Assembly (NCBI RefSeq): GCF_001661265.1
Contig: NW_017566997.1
Span: forward strand, 62,001-126,000
Source: Saitoella complicata NRRL Y-17804
Taxonomy: Eukaryota; Ascomycota; Saitoellomycetes; Saitoellales; Saitoellaceae
Direction: 5' to 3'
Length of the DNA stretch: 64,000 nucleotides
The translations under genes were made by a program, and so were the position numbers. Under the pieces are notes generated by a model. That model made no database searches and was not told the origin of the DNA. It was given only the letters and a program-made list of their open reading frames with translations. Of the stretch, positions 42,032 to 53,400 are shown one piece after another; position 1 is the first letter of the stretch; every line of letters starts with the position of its first letter.

Positions 42032-42578
42032 CTGGGAATGGTAAGTGAATATCCATGGTGGTGAGTCTCCCTTGAGGCAGCTGGGTCAGCCACAACGTGG
42101 CTACGCAGATCATGCGCAGACCGTGAGTGATACCTGCAAAAATTTCCTTATTGGGCGCATTCGGTCGCCCGTAGGCGATTATTTTCTAAGTAGTTTTTTT
42201 TTTACGACCCTGCTTGAGCACCTCAAAAAATAATCGATGTTTATGCATAGTTGCCATAGCAACTACGCAATTAAAAGTTAAGTGATTTCTTTCATTGGTT
42301 TGACTGCCCCCAATACCATTCTTTTTGAGCCTACTCCCCTCAGCAGGGTACTTGGGGTTATCCAGGAACGAGACATGATTTGGGAATCCTGATCCTAGCT
42401 TGACTGCATGACGACGCATACGAAGGAAACAACCAACGCCTTCAGTCAGCACGCTCAGGCCGACGCTCGAAGCCTTACTCGACGACGCTTGAACAGGTTG
42501 CTTGTGTTTGCAAAGTTTGGTTTTCGCTGAATTGTCCGAAGTCAAGAAGGCGCTCGAGCTGAGCGGCCATTGAACGTG
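42032..42578. other. Spacer between the transposon relic and the TFIIIC gene
   Basis: 547 bp. It contains a T10 run at 42194-42203, an RFX-type X-box at 42250-42263 and the presumed TFIIIC subunit promoter. A minus-strand ORF here (42186-42599) overlaps the TFIIIC start region and has no recognisable content. Confidence 0.5.
42250..42263. promoter_or_regulatory. RFX-type X-box palindrome upstream of the TFIIIC gene
   Basis: GTTGCCATAGCAAC, an inverted repeat of GTTGC around CATA that fits the RFX/Crt1 X-box consensus (GTNRCC, short gap, RGYAAC) at every fixed position. It lies 316 bp upstream of the TFIIIC subunit start codon. The flanking T and A extend the palindrome. Confidence 0.5.
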
Positions 42579-45500
42579 ATGGATGAACTCATCAATCATT
42601 GCCTGGACGAAATAGCATTCACTGAAGGAGAAGGTACGTCCATCTCATTTTCGTTTCTCCATTTTTCGAGATTGCGCATACACGCGACTTCATTTGTGTC
42701 TTGCGAAGGTCATGGGTTCGACTCCGACCTCGGGCTGGAGGTTTATGCCTCTTTGGCGAACTGCGGATTTCGAGTTTTTTGACAATTGCTGACATTTGTT
42801 CGTGATAGGAAGTACCCCTGAGAACCTATGGCAACGTATAACGGAGTTCTACGAGGCGAGGGGGAAGGAGCAGAATGTTGATGATGCATACAAGCGGTTC
42901 TTTTGGCGGTTCATCACGACGAACAAGCTCATATATCTGGGCAATAAGGATGGGATATTCGCCGAGGGCGCAAACGACGTCTCCGTCGAAGACTACGATG
43001 TCCTCATCGCGAAATACGGCGATGACCTCCGCCTGTACGCCGACGAAGAACGCCTCTGGTGGGCCCTCTGCAACCACGCGCCCGACCCCACGAAATGCCC
43101 TGGCAAAGAATGGCTCATCCTCCGCCACGTCGCCCGCGGTCGCGCAAATGGCATGGACCAAGTCGAACTCGGCAACATTCCCGGAATCGAGAAAAAGTCC
43201 ATGACGAGCCGGAGAGAGAATCTGGTGCGGAAGGGGTATATCCAGGCGAAGGCTGTTACGGCGGGGAGGTCGAGGACGTATTTGTTGACAGCTACACGGT
43301 TTTTGAGGAAGGAAGGGGAGGGGAACGAGGAGGAGGGCGAGATTATAAGAACTTCGGGGAGCGGGGCGACGAGTATTGATACCGATAATCTCACAAAAGC
43401 CATTTTTGGAGTCTTGGAGAAGGAGAGGGGTGGGATTATGAGGTATTTCCATTTGAAGCAGCGATTGAATTTCAATCGGCCGGTGGAGGTTGTGGGGAAG
43501 ACGCTACCGAGACTGATTCGACGGTTGTGTACGAGGGGGTATTTACAGAGGGCATTGGTTCCGATGGATGATACCGGGCGAAATTATACGAAGATCGTGA
43601 AGATGCTGAAGACGTATGAGGAGTATGTGACGAGTGATGAGATGAATATGGGATTGCCCATCGACTCCGGTACCCTCAATAACAACGACACCGGAGAAGC
43701 CGACGAGGGGGAAAACGCAGAAGAAGAGGAGGATGAGGTGGATGATGTGGAAGAAGGGAAGATCAGTGCGGAGTTGAGCGATGCGGCGATGGGGAAGGCG
43801 GAGGTTATTGAGGAGAAGGGGTTTGTGGCGCGTGTGCCAAGGGATATGACGATTGAGAATTATATCTCGTATTATGTTGAGGCGTGTGGGATTGATGGTG
43901 TTCATGGGCCGGACGTGATCAAGAATATCACGGGTCAGTCGTTTCGGAGACCGCTTGATGAACTGCTTAAGCGGATGACAGACGGGAAACTCAAGACGCC
44001 GCCGCATGTGTCGCATCGCGCACTCGAAGGTTCGTTAGAGCGTGAAGGCAGAACGGGTCGGTTCAGGTATTGGACACGACCGTACATGCTTCCCTTCTTC
44101 GAGAAGCTCGATATTCCCCCGCCCCCCGGGAAAAACGCATTTCTCGACGACAAAGACGCCTGGGGTCACTTCCCCTCCATCCCAGAATCCTGTTTCGCCA
44201 AAATTGGCAAACCCATCTACGACCCAACCCGCTACGCCGTCTCCTACCGTCTCGGCCCCGCGCATGCCTCCAAACGCAAACATGATGAAGACTCGAACTC
44301 AGACGATGCGGCGACAAGAGTTAAGCCAAAGGGAAGGCCGAGGAAGCATGCCCCGGATTTGAGGAAGGTTGTTCGAGGGACACGCGGGAAGTGGGATAGG
44401 AGTTTGACGAAGGAGCAGAGGGATGCGCAGAAACTTGAGAAAGCGAAGCAGTTGCGGGAGGATATTGCGAACGGGAGGGCGGAGGGTTTGGATGTGGATG
44501 TGAGTGAGACTGATCGCCCGACGACGAGAGAGAGTGGTAGTGGTACTGGAGAAGGCAGTTCGGGTGCTGTGCAATCTGAGTCCGCGACTCCTGCTGCTAC
44601 GGCGGCGGCGCATTCCGGCCCAACGGTGACGATTAGGACCTCTGCGCCGGCGTTGGCAAATATTGCGCTCAGGACGCCTGCGAGAATCGCAGCGCTGAGG
44701 ACAAGGGTTGTCGTTACTGCACCCTTGGCGACACCTTCTGCTCCAGCAGAACCTGCCTCAGCTGTCACGACGGACTCTGAGGCTGCGCCTGTGTCTGTAA
44801 ATGTGGAGCCTCGGACGCCGACTGTTGCTACTGGGAGGACGAGGGGGAGGCCACGAAAGGTTGCTGCTGCCGCACCTATACAGGAGGACCCTATTGTTGC
44901 GGATACCCCTGCCGAAGACGTTGTGACCCCAGCTACTGTCGCACCGAGCACTGCCCAGCGCAAGAGACTTGCGGCTCCGGAAGCTGAAGTCGCTACCCCT
45001 ACCAGGCGGTCGAAGCGTGGAAAGACAACCGCCGCTACGACCGAAGTTCCGAAAACTCCGTCGGGTGGACGTACGCCGACGACACGCTCCAGGCAAGGCA
45101 CGCCGGTGTCGACTTCGAAGACGGGCGCTAGTAAGAGCGCGGCGTTCATGGCGGCTTTCTTGAAGAAAGGAGGAACTGCTTCTTCTCAGCCAGAGGTTCA
45201 GGTGGCAGAGACGGAGACCCCCGACGGTAGTGGTGCTACGAGTACGGAAACACCCATGGAAGTTGATCCCCCAATTGAAGCTGCTGATGATGGTGTTACG
45301 TCTGCTGTTCTGGCTCCAACCAACTCCGTTCCCGACGAAGTTGCTTACGCGACTGACCCTCTTAATGTCCCGGCAACAGCGGATCAAGTCATTTCTGCAG
45401 ACCAAGAACTTGCTGTGAGCGAAGCGGCTGTGGAACCTCAAGCTTCCCAAGCTTCTATCGAGCCATCCACTCCGGTCCCTGCAACTCCCGGAACGCCTGC

Positions 45501-47799
45501 GACCGAGGAGCGCCAGACTTCTCTGCACGAAAGTGAAGGGCGCAGTAGAAGGTATGCTCATCATCACAACCGTAACGTGGCTGCGTTGATCCGTCAAAGG
45601 AACATGCTGAAGTTCCTGCAAGTGGAAGGGGGGCTGCTAGACTGCACCTACTCCTTGGCAAAGAACTATGATGAATGGTTCAAGCTCAATGATCCTGGAA
45701 ACTACACGGGTCATTCGTTGGATAGGAAAACGACTGACAACACTTGGAGGCAGTTGCGTGATCAAGGGAAGGTCAACATCATCACCTTCGTGGCGAGGGA
45801 CCATCTCGGCCGCGAAGTTATTAAAAAATTAGTAACGCTTGCGGAGATTGATGCGAACAGTCCGCAAGTTCTTGCGTACAGGCAAAAGATCACCGAAAAA
45901 GCCGCTACCAAGAGGGTGATTGTTCATGTTCCTCAGCTTGAGCTTCAGGTTGAGGACGTGGATGATGATATGAGGAAATCACTTCTCGAGACAAGAGTTC
46001 ACAAAAGCGTTCCCAAGCCGCGGGCGAGAAAAGAGGGCAATAATGGTGATTTCATCATCCATCCTCTGTCAGGTGAAGAGGCACTCCATGCCGCTCAGAG
46101 ACTTGCGGCTAAGGCTCAAGATCAGGACAAGAGGAGGAGGAGGAGGAGACAAGCAGAGCCAAACCAGCTTGCCCGTTCTTTGCTACAAAACATGGCCGAT
46201 GGAGAAAGTGGTGCTCCAAAGCCTCGGAGGCGACGTAAGCGGACCACCAAGGAACCAAATATGGGAGGCCGCATTTCTCTGCGTCACAGGTTAGTGCAGA
46301 TTGATGACGAAGACACTGAAGCTTTCGAAGAGACGAACCTTGACCATGATTTTGCCGAGGTGGATGATCTGGACAAGTTGAAGGCACGCCGTCGTCGTCG
46401 CGACGTTCACCCTATGGAGGAGGATGATGACCTCCTTAGAGCTGTCTGTATCGTTCGTGAGCTCTTTGGCGGTAAGGCTCGACTAATTGATTGGAACGTC
46501 GTCGAGAAAATCTGGCCGCATCACACCCAGGAGTATATCAGACTATACTACAATGCAAAGCGTGATAATCCCAGATGGAAGCTTTGTCGTGAACTCCACG
46601 CCTCTCGTTGGCCTGTCTGCTACGAGCGTGGTATCCAACTCGGACTGATCCCTAGGGTTGAAGACAGCGATGATACGAACTTTGATCTTCGTGAGTTTGT
46701 CGAGTTTTTCAAGACCAACGAGATTACTGCGGATGCGAACCCCAACGTGCCGGAGTTGCCGGAGGATTTGGATACTCTGCTTTCCATGTATGACATCGAG
46801 ACTACCCGGCTCAAGGAGGAGAAGCAGTGGCAGGACGGTCACATGTTTGTCGTCGCGAGTACACGTAGGAGGGATGATATGGCAAGTCATGCCTGGTATG
46901 CTGGTAACGAAGATGAGCCTCCTATCCCCGAAGCCGACGAGGACGATCTCGTCGAAAAGTCCAAGGGCCTCATGAAGAGTATTCTTGTCACTCCAGACAC
47001 TGATTATGATTACGCTGCCGCAGCTGACCTTCTGAAAACGGTTCCTGAAGAGATCCTCGATACTGCCTTGACGCAAATGCTCAAGGGCAAGGTCATCGTC
47101 AAGAAAGCGACCGAATACGACCGTGTTCTTCCAGGTCGCAATTTCATCCTTGCGGATAGGTTCTTGCAGGCTCTCAAACATCCGTACCCGGAGAAAATTT
47201 TCCGTCAAGCCGCTGCGTTCGAGATGACTTTACGCAAGGGTCTCTTGGAAGGTTCGAAAGGTATGGCTGTCAGTTTGTTGGCGAACAATGGATCTATTGC
47301 TGCCATATTGGAACTTATCGCGGATAAGCGGGTTACGTTGCAGCCACTCGAGGAGGACAAGATTGGTATGATCAGGGGATGGAGTAATGACGGTATTTCG
47401 AGAATGATGGATCGGAGACATTTAGAGTTTCCTATCTTGGTCGTTCCTACAGACAGATTTTTCGCTGCCGACGCGGTACGAGCCGAAAGCACTACGACTG
47501 CCACGTCCGAAGACGCTTTCGCGACCACAAACCAAGAGATCGGGAGACGTACTTGGATCAACATTCACGGAAAGCGTATCGAGCATGTCTGGAGTAGTTG
47601 GGTTTCCGCCGTGTTGGCAACAGCTATGGCAAGGCCAGGTTTATCGCAGGCTGCTATGTTGAAGGCGTTGCATCCGGCTGTTATGCCGGGTGAGTTGAGG
47701 GATATTTGGGATTTCCTCGTAAAGAAGGGAATGGCTATTCGTGTTGAGGAGAGTGGAGGGGGGTACGTGATAAAGAACTGTTTTGCAGGGCTTGTTTAG
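42579..47799 (+). CDS. TFC3: TFIIIC B-box-binding subunit (Tfc3/tau138-like)
   Basis: Largest subunit of RNA polymerase III factor TFIIIC; it contacts the tRNA B-box. Exon 1 is 42579-42633 (MDELINHCLDEIAFTEGE), the intron is 42634-42808 and exon 2 is 42809-47799, giving 1681 residues. The conserved start continues GSTPENLWQRITEFYEARGK. The B-block winged helix is CPGKEWLILRHVARGRANGM and LGNIPGIEKKSMTSRRENLV. A second wing region is RGGIMRYFHLKQRLNFNRPV. The middle has two AT-hook-like motifs (KPKGRPRKHAP and RTRGRPRKVAA) in low-complexity Ala/Thr/Pro sequence. The C-terminal half has more helical domains (LLRAVCIVRELFGGKARLID, RPGLSQAAMLKALHPAVMPG). At 1681 residues it is longer than yeast Tfc3, mostly through the disordered middle. 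The 175-bp intron is three times the local norm and holds a B-box match. Confidence 0.9.
42715..42725 (+). promoter_or_regulatory. Exact tRNA B-box (TFIIIC site) inside intron 1 of the TFIIIC gene
   Basis: GGTTCGACTCC matches the B-box consensus GGTTCGANTCC at all fixed positions. The left context AAGGTCATG looks like a tRNA variable loop and T-stem. However, the T-stem pairs at only three of five positions and no cloverleaf or good A-box is present, so this is a tRNA-like fragment or an isolated TFIIIC site and not a tRNA gene. Confidence 0.5.
42775..42780 (+). terminator. T6 tract, possible Pol III terminator
   Basis: Six T residues 50 bp after the B-box, in the same orientation and within the same intron. 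Short T runs terminate Pol III, but they are common by chance in introns, so this is suggestive only. Confidence 0.25.
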
Positions 47800-47975
47800 G
47801 TTTGTTATGGAGTTAGATACGGATATGTGTAGGAGTTATTGCTATGAATCATTCTTTGAATTGATGTTGGTTTCGATGTTCTGATTGGGTTTCACTCTAT
47901 ATGTCTGCAATCGCTCCTTCTGGTCTGGTACCGGAAATCTCATGACCGTTACTCGATACCCTCCTTGCTGTTCCT

Positions 47976-48803
47976 TCAGTTCCCCGCCTTCTTACTCGCC
48001 ATCAACTCCCGATACTTTCTAATCATCTCCTCCCTCTCCCTCCCCAGCATAACCCTCTTCGCCATCGTAACCTCCTCCACCCCACTCCCATCCGCCTTCT
48101 TGATGGTCTTCGGAATACCCAATGCGCCTTCGCGTAAGCGGGGACGTGCGGTGAGGGTTGGGGGTTCTTGGACGATGTCGCCAAATTTCTTGGTAGTTGC
48201 AAGGTGGGCGAAAGGATCTGGGGAGGGTTCGCGGCGACGGATCGTGCGGCCGGAGGTTGTGCGTTTCTTTCTGTCCTCCCCTTCATCTTCTTCCTCATCG
48301 TCATCCTCACCCTCGGCCTTGGTGGCAGCCTTTTTGCCCTTTTTCCCCTTTGCGGTGGTGTCTTTTGGATCACGGTCTGGCTTGATCATGGGTAGGGCTT
48401 CGTTGACACGGCGCTTGAAATCCGACATCTTCTCTCCTGGCTGGATCTTGAGCTCTTTTTTCTTCTCTTTCTCTTTTTCCTTCGTTTCTTGTGCTTTCTT
48501 GGCCTTTTTCTTCTTTTGTGCCTCCGCATCCCCGTCCGCTGAGCGTTTCTTCCTCTCCCCTGTGTCGAGCTCAAAATCTTTACGCTTCATGCCTTGTTTG
48601 TGTCGGTTCTGCATATCCAAGATTCTCTGGAAAGCCTTTGGAATTGCACCGCCGAGTTTCTCGTCTTCCTTGGAGTTATTGGAGGCTCGCTTCCGCTTTT
48701 TGTTGGGTTTGGAATTGACCGGCGCGGCATCAGGAGCGGCATCCTCTTCGAGCTTGAGGCGTTGAAATTCACGGATGGAACGCTTGGGTTTCTTGTGAGG
48801 CAT
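47976..48803 (-). CDS. Basic nucleolar-type protein, CCDC137-like
   Basis: A single exon of 275 residues, extremely rich in Lys, Glu and Arg. Identifiable blocks are the N-terminal MPHKKPKRSIREFQRLKLEE, then GAIPKAFQRILDMQNRHKQG, and KIQPGEKMSDFKRRVNEALP. The C-terminal ATTKKFGDIVQEPPTLTARP is followed by REREEMIRKYRELMASK. The motifs IPKAFQRI and PGEKMSDFKRRVNEA resemble the CCDC137/fungal ribosome-biogenesis-like family. Repeated KKKK clusters would act as nuclear or nucleolar localisation signals. A role in rRNA processing is inferred only from this composition and family likeness. It is convergent with the TFIIIC gene. Confidence 0.62.
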   Translation of the reverse strand: MPHKKPKRSIREFQRLKLEEDAAPDAAPVNSKPNKKRKRASNNSKEDEKLGGAIPKAFQRILDMQNRHKQGMKRKDFELDTGERKKRSADGDAEAQKKKKAKKAQETKEKEKEKKKELKIQPGEKMSDFKRRVNEALPMIKPDRDPKDTTAKGKKGKKAATKAEGEDDDEEEDEGEDRKKRTTSGRTIRRREPSPDPFAHLATTKKFGDIVQEPPTLTARPRLREGALGIPKTIKKADGSGVEEVTMAKRVMLGREREEMIRKYRELMASKKAGN

Positions 48804-49021
48804 ATTGTAGGGCTCCTTGGAGGTTAGTTGTTCACTTTTTGGTGTTTAGGTAGTCGCCGTATACTTTTCGCTGCCTGGAGAGCTAGTCCTGCATGGGATC
48901 GATAAAGGGTTGTAGGCGTGACGGAATACGAAGTTGGGAAGTCGGATGTGAAGGTCTTGAGAACTTCGTGCATTCAATAGCAAGGATATCTGCCAGTAGT
49001 ATCCAGATACCGTTCTTCGGC

Positions 49022-49963
49022 TCACTGCTTGTCCAGCAAGGCGCGCCGGGTTTCTTCTGCCGTTATATGCTCCTCGTCACCTCCTTCCTCGTTCTCCTCA
49101 TTCCCGGACCTTTCTTCCTCTCCAGAGTTCGCACGAATAAACACACTATCCCCCCGATACTCCGGCAACTCCACATCCTTCCCATCCCCAACCATGTACC
49201 GATTCACAAACAACCAGTTCAACAAAACCCCCGTCGTAAAATCCCTCTCCTGCACAACATTCCCATCCAATACCACCCTCTGCCTCCTCCACCACACGAC
49301 TCCAAAATCGATATAAAGGAGCGTTTGCAGGGTTCCGAACACAACGGATTTCCAGTCGAAGTAGTGGGCAGTGGAGTAGCGGTATATCCAGTTTATGCAG
49401 TAGAAGAAGCGGTAGAGGCCGAGGGCGAGGAGGTAGTAGGAGTTTATGACGGTTGGGATGGAGGTTCGCATGAGCATGATGAGTTGTGGGACGATTGCGA
49501 TGGACTCGAGGATGATTGACCAAGTCCAGGTGAACTGCGTACACCCCGGTTAGTACCCCGTTATCACGGAATTTCGGAGGTGGAGCAATGAACCAACCTC
49601 AAAAAACGACAGTCCAATGGTCCAGTCTGTGATTGCCACCGACAACAAGAACGTCCCAAGCAACAACCACCTCACCCGCACCGCATCCTCACAACCCTTC
49701 CAACTCCTCCTCCACCAATACATCGCCCCAATGATCCACGAACCGGCGATAATATACCCAATTTTCCACCCCGCCAGATACCAATTCGAGAACAACCACG
49801 GATTCACATAGCGAGTGAGGTAGACGAGGAGATAGAGGATCCGGGATTTGAGGGAGATGCCGGAGGCGGAGTGGCGGAGGTGGATTGTGGTGATGAGAAT
49901 TGTGAGGGAGAGGGCGTGCAACCCGTCCGCAGTGTACCGGAAGACGTTGTTTGCTGATGACAT
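49022..49963 (-). CDS. ERD2: ER lumen protein-retaining (K/HDEL) receptor with a long acidic tail
   Basis: Retrieves K/HDEL-bearing ER proteins from the Golgi. Exons 49598-49963 and 49022-49534 are joined by a 63-bp intron, giving 292 residues. Conserved features are NVFRYTADGLHALSLTILIT, SASGISLKSRILYLLVYLTR, then FTWTWSIILESIAIVPQLIM directly after the intron. LLALGLYRFFYCINWIYRYS and FGTLQTLLYIDFGVVWW complete the seven-helix fold. The lysine/arginine segment before the last helix is present. Typical receptors have about 210-220 residues. Here about 65 residues extend past the last helix, with a strongly acidic segment (SGEEERSGNEENEEGGDEEH) and the ending TRRALLDKQ. The gene is divergent from the large membrane protein gene (444 bp). 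Confidence 0.88.
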
Positions 49964-50407
49964 TGGAGTTTGTCAATGGGTTCAAATGTTGAATGATGGT
50001 GATGAGCGTGAGAGTGGGACTCGGTCTCGTCAGCCGATACAATATCGATTGCGCAGGGAGCCTAACAGCAAGGTCCCGGTAAACTCTAGCCAATTCACAA
50101 TTGACAGGAAGGAGAATCAGTAAGAATACGGAGATGTATGCTGCTGAGCTTCTCTTTGCAATGGGTTCGACAACTCTTGTTTGCTCAGACTCCTCGCTTC
50201 GTGAGCTTGGCGAACGTGACCCTTGTTCAATCCACTTCAAGCGATGGCTGAACGCACGGACCACCTATATGGTCGCCCATCACTCTATATCAGGGACCAT
50301 GAATACGTCTCATCGAAATCCGGAATGAGCTTTATACCACTCCTCCAGCTCTGTTTTCACTCTCTTGAGGCTGGTCTTGTGGTCCTTCACGTCCTGTCCT
50401 TACCGCT
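49964..50407. other. Divergent promoter between ERD2 and the large membrane protein gene
   Basis: 444 bp with no supported gene. Short ORFs read through it without recognisable content. No TATA box or repeat was identified. Confidence 0.5.
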
Positions 50408-53400
50408 ATGCCGCCGGAGACGCCAACTGTCAAAGACCTTGTCCACCGGTGGCAGTCAACGTCGTCTACTCATTCTAATGCCCTTGATGATCGGACTGAG
50501 TCTGAGATTACGATAACTACTCCGACTAGGGCGCAGCCTCCTGCCAGGTATCCCAGGAGTGCGGCGAGGATCAAGGAGGCGGGTGTGGTGAGGAAGGTCA
50601 GTCTGCAGTATGAGCAGCAGTGTGGAGGCCCTTCCGCGGTGGTCGCTGGAATGGACGGGAAAGGCAGAGAGAAGGAAAAGAAGAGTGGAGGACATCGAAA
50701 GCAGCATGTAAGACGGACGAGCTTGCAGTTCGAGAAGTTGGCAAAAGGACAGACGGGCCCAATTGAGGAGCCGCAACCTACAGCGGCTGATTCACCAAAG
50801 CGACCTCACCTACGCCGCACGACAGCTTCGAAGCCCATTATTGCCGCTCATGATGATGATCTTCCGATCGAACATCTCAGTAGGCCAGTCTCGCCAGCCG
50901 GTCCAACTTCATTCCTTGCTGAAGCCGGAAACCCCTTCGCTGATGAGCCGGAGGAGATGGACATTACAAGCCAGCCTCTTTTACAGTCTCCCACACCCAA
51001 CAGTCGAAACCCCTTCCTGGACGCCCATTCTGTGTCCCCTGATATCGGTGCTGATACTTACGGTTATGTCAATACTATATCCACCAAACCGGCAAGCGTG
51101 ATGACTTCAGGAAGCGACAAACTAGGTTGGGTCAGTACAGTATCCACCAAGCCTGCTTCACCAGGGATGGACTCTCCGCCTTCCGTCCCACGTATCGTGG
51201 TGAGAGCAGCAACCAACCGGGTCCCACGAAAACCTGTAACTGTCGCTCACCGTCCACGCGCTCACGTACCCTTCTACTCCGAGAAGGTCACCGAAGATAC
51301 AAGCAAAAAGGAGTGGAGCCCATCAGCCTCCGGCCCCATCGAAGGCCAGGTGAACCAGACACTAGGCGGGTTTCCACGTGCTGTGAGTGCTGCGAATAAT
51401 CGTGCTCAGCGCCAGTGGGACACGCTTCACCGCGCTCAAGATGCTGGTTTATTGACGCCGGAAACGCCGAGAACTCGAAAGGCTAGTGAGTACTTTGGCG
51501 AGGGAGGAGGAGGCGTGGAGACGAGTATGCATCTCCAGCCGTATCAACCGATGGGGAGTGCGGATGTAGGGTTGTTGACGCCGCAGTTGGTTGAGAGTGT
51601 TAGGGAAGTGAGTCCCGCGGATGAGGAGTACTTCAAGTACGTGTGCCTACGAACGGGTTGCTTTCTTAAGTAGAGTGAAGTGCTAATCGGATTGGTGTAG
51701 GTTTAGTGGACAAAACGTGCCACTTCAGCGAACGAAGAACGAGCCTTTCCCTGAGGTCTCGGTTGATCAGGATCAGAGTTTGTACATCCCACATACCTTG
51801 CACGTCAAACATGGCGATAACCCAGCGAAGGCTGAGCACAAGCGCGACCGGATCGTTCTCGGGAAGGAGAACTTTCGGAAAGGCTCCGTACAAGCCTCAC
51901 TCTTCGGACGCGAAGCATTACCAATCCAGCTCCCAAAGTTGGATAAGTTCATCGAGTCGCTTCCGGCGACCGAGTTTTCGCCGTTGGAGAAAGTGTTGGA
52001 TGATACGCAGTATGCGGATTATGAAGCAAAGGGCCGGGCCGAATTTCCACCCATGCATTTAATCCCAAATAACATTACCTTGGATGACCTCAAGAGTAAT
52101 GTGACGAAGCGAGGATGGCTAGGAACGAGTTTGCAAAACGATATTATCGGTGTCTTGGCGGATGCATTCATCGGAGCTGAAGGAAGTACGTTGAGCGTCT
52201 ATGTCACGCTCGAGATCTTTCGTGACTTTATCCAGTTGATGGCTTTGGTTTTTAGCGGTGGTGGGAAAGACAGCACTGTGCTCAACATCCTGAGTTTGAA
52301 TCTGCAGGATGCATTTGGAGGTGGTAGCATCTTCTTGGGGTTGTTCTTGTTGATTGCGTTATTGTTGTTGTGGAAATTTATGAGGATCCGGAGGAATGAT
52401 CCGAATATCCACACGGAGGTACTGAGCAGAGACAGCGAATTTATGCTTCACATCAGGTGCTAATACCGGCAGTACAGGGCTTCGAATCCAATCCATGGAC
52501 ACTTCAACGCAAGAAGAAACGCCTAGGGAACATCATCACCATTTTCTTCCTGACGACCCTATATCTTCCCGTTATGAAACTTGCTGTGGATGCCCTCGTC
52601 TGGCAGAAGACGTTTTGGCCGACGTGGGATGCCGAACGTGCGGCTGCTGATCCAACTGGGTATATTCAGTCCAATAACGTCTGCTACATAACTTCTGCGA
52701 GAATCAAGGATATTAATTGGGTATATCTGGTCTTGCCCGTCGCATTCATTGCTGTTTGCAGTATCGGCATTTACATGCCATACACATTGACTGGTGTAGT
52801 GAAGCGGAATGTCCCACGCGTTGACCCGTACAATGAAGCAGGTGAACTGCGAACGGATGATCGCGAGGAGTATGTTCGTTTGCTCGACCGCGATCCGTCA
52901 CCGTACAACTTCATGTACTCCAGTTATCGAAGGGAGTGGGCTGCATACAAGATCTATGTGCTTCTCACGAAGCTGTTTTACATCTTGTTGATCGACGTGG
53001 TGTCTGTGAACAACTGTTTGTTTCGCCATGCAGACGCAAAGCTGATCAAGACCATCAGTGCGGGAATGCAAATTGCCTTCATGTTGGTTCTTTTGGGCAT
53101 TCATGTTGCTACCATGGTTCTCGACCGCCCGTTTTTCCTCAAGTTTCAGCAAAATATGTCGGAGCTTGCAACTCGCTGCGGATACGTGCTTACAACCATG
53201 TTCGTCCTTCTTGAAGCGTTGAATTTGGGAGCTGTGGCTCTCTTTACATATCTCAGCTACAGTGTGAGCATGGTGATCTACGTCTTCATTGGTTATTATG
53301 CCTTGTCCGGAGTACAGTTCTTCGATACACTCGTCAAGCGCTTCAGCAATCGAGTGGACGTAAGCATTGAACGAATCTTCTGTTCGAGATTGAAGTTCCC

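Noticed and set aside
42655-42790. A tRNA gene in intron 1 of the TFIIIC gene
   Set aside because: The T-stem pairs at only three of five positions, and there is no anticodon stem-loop, no acceptor stem and no good A-box. Only the B-box and T run are convincing.
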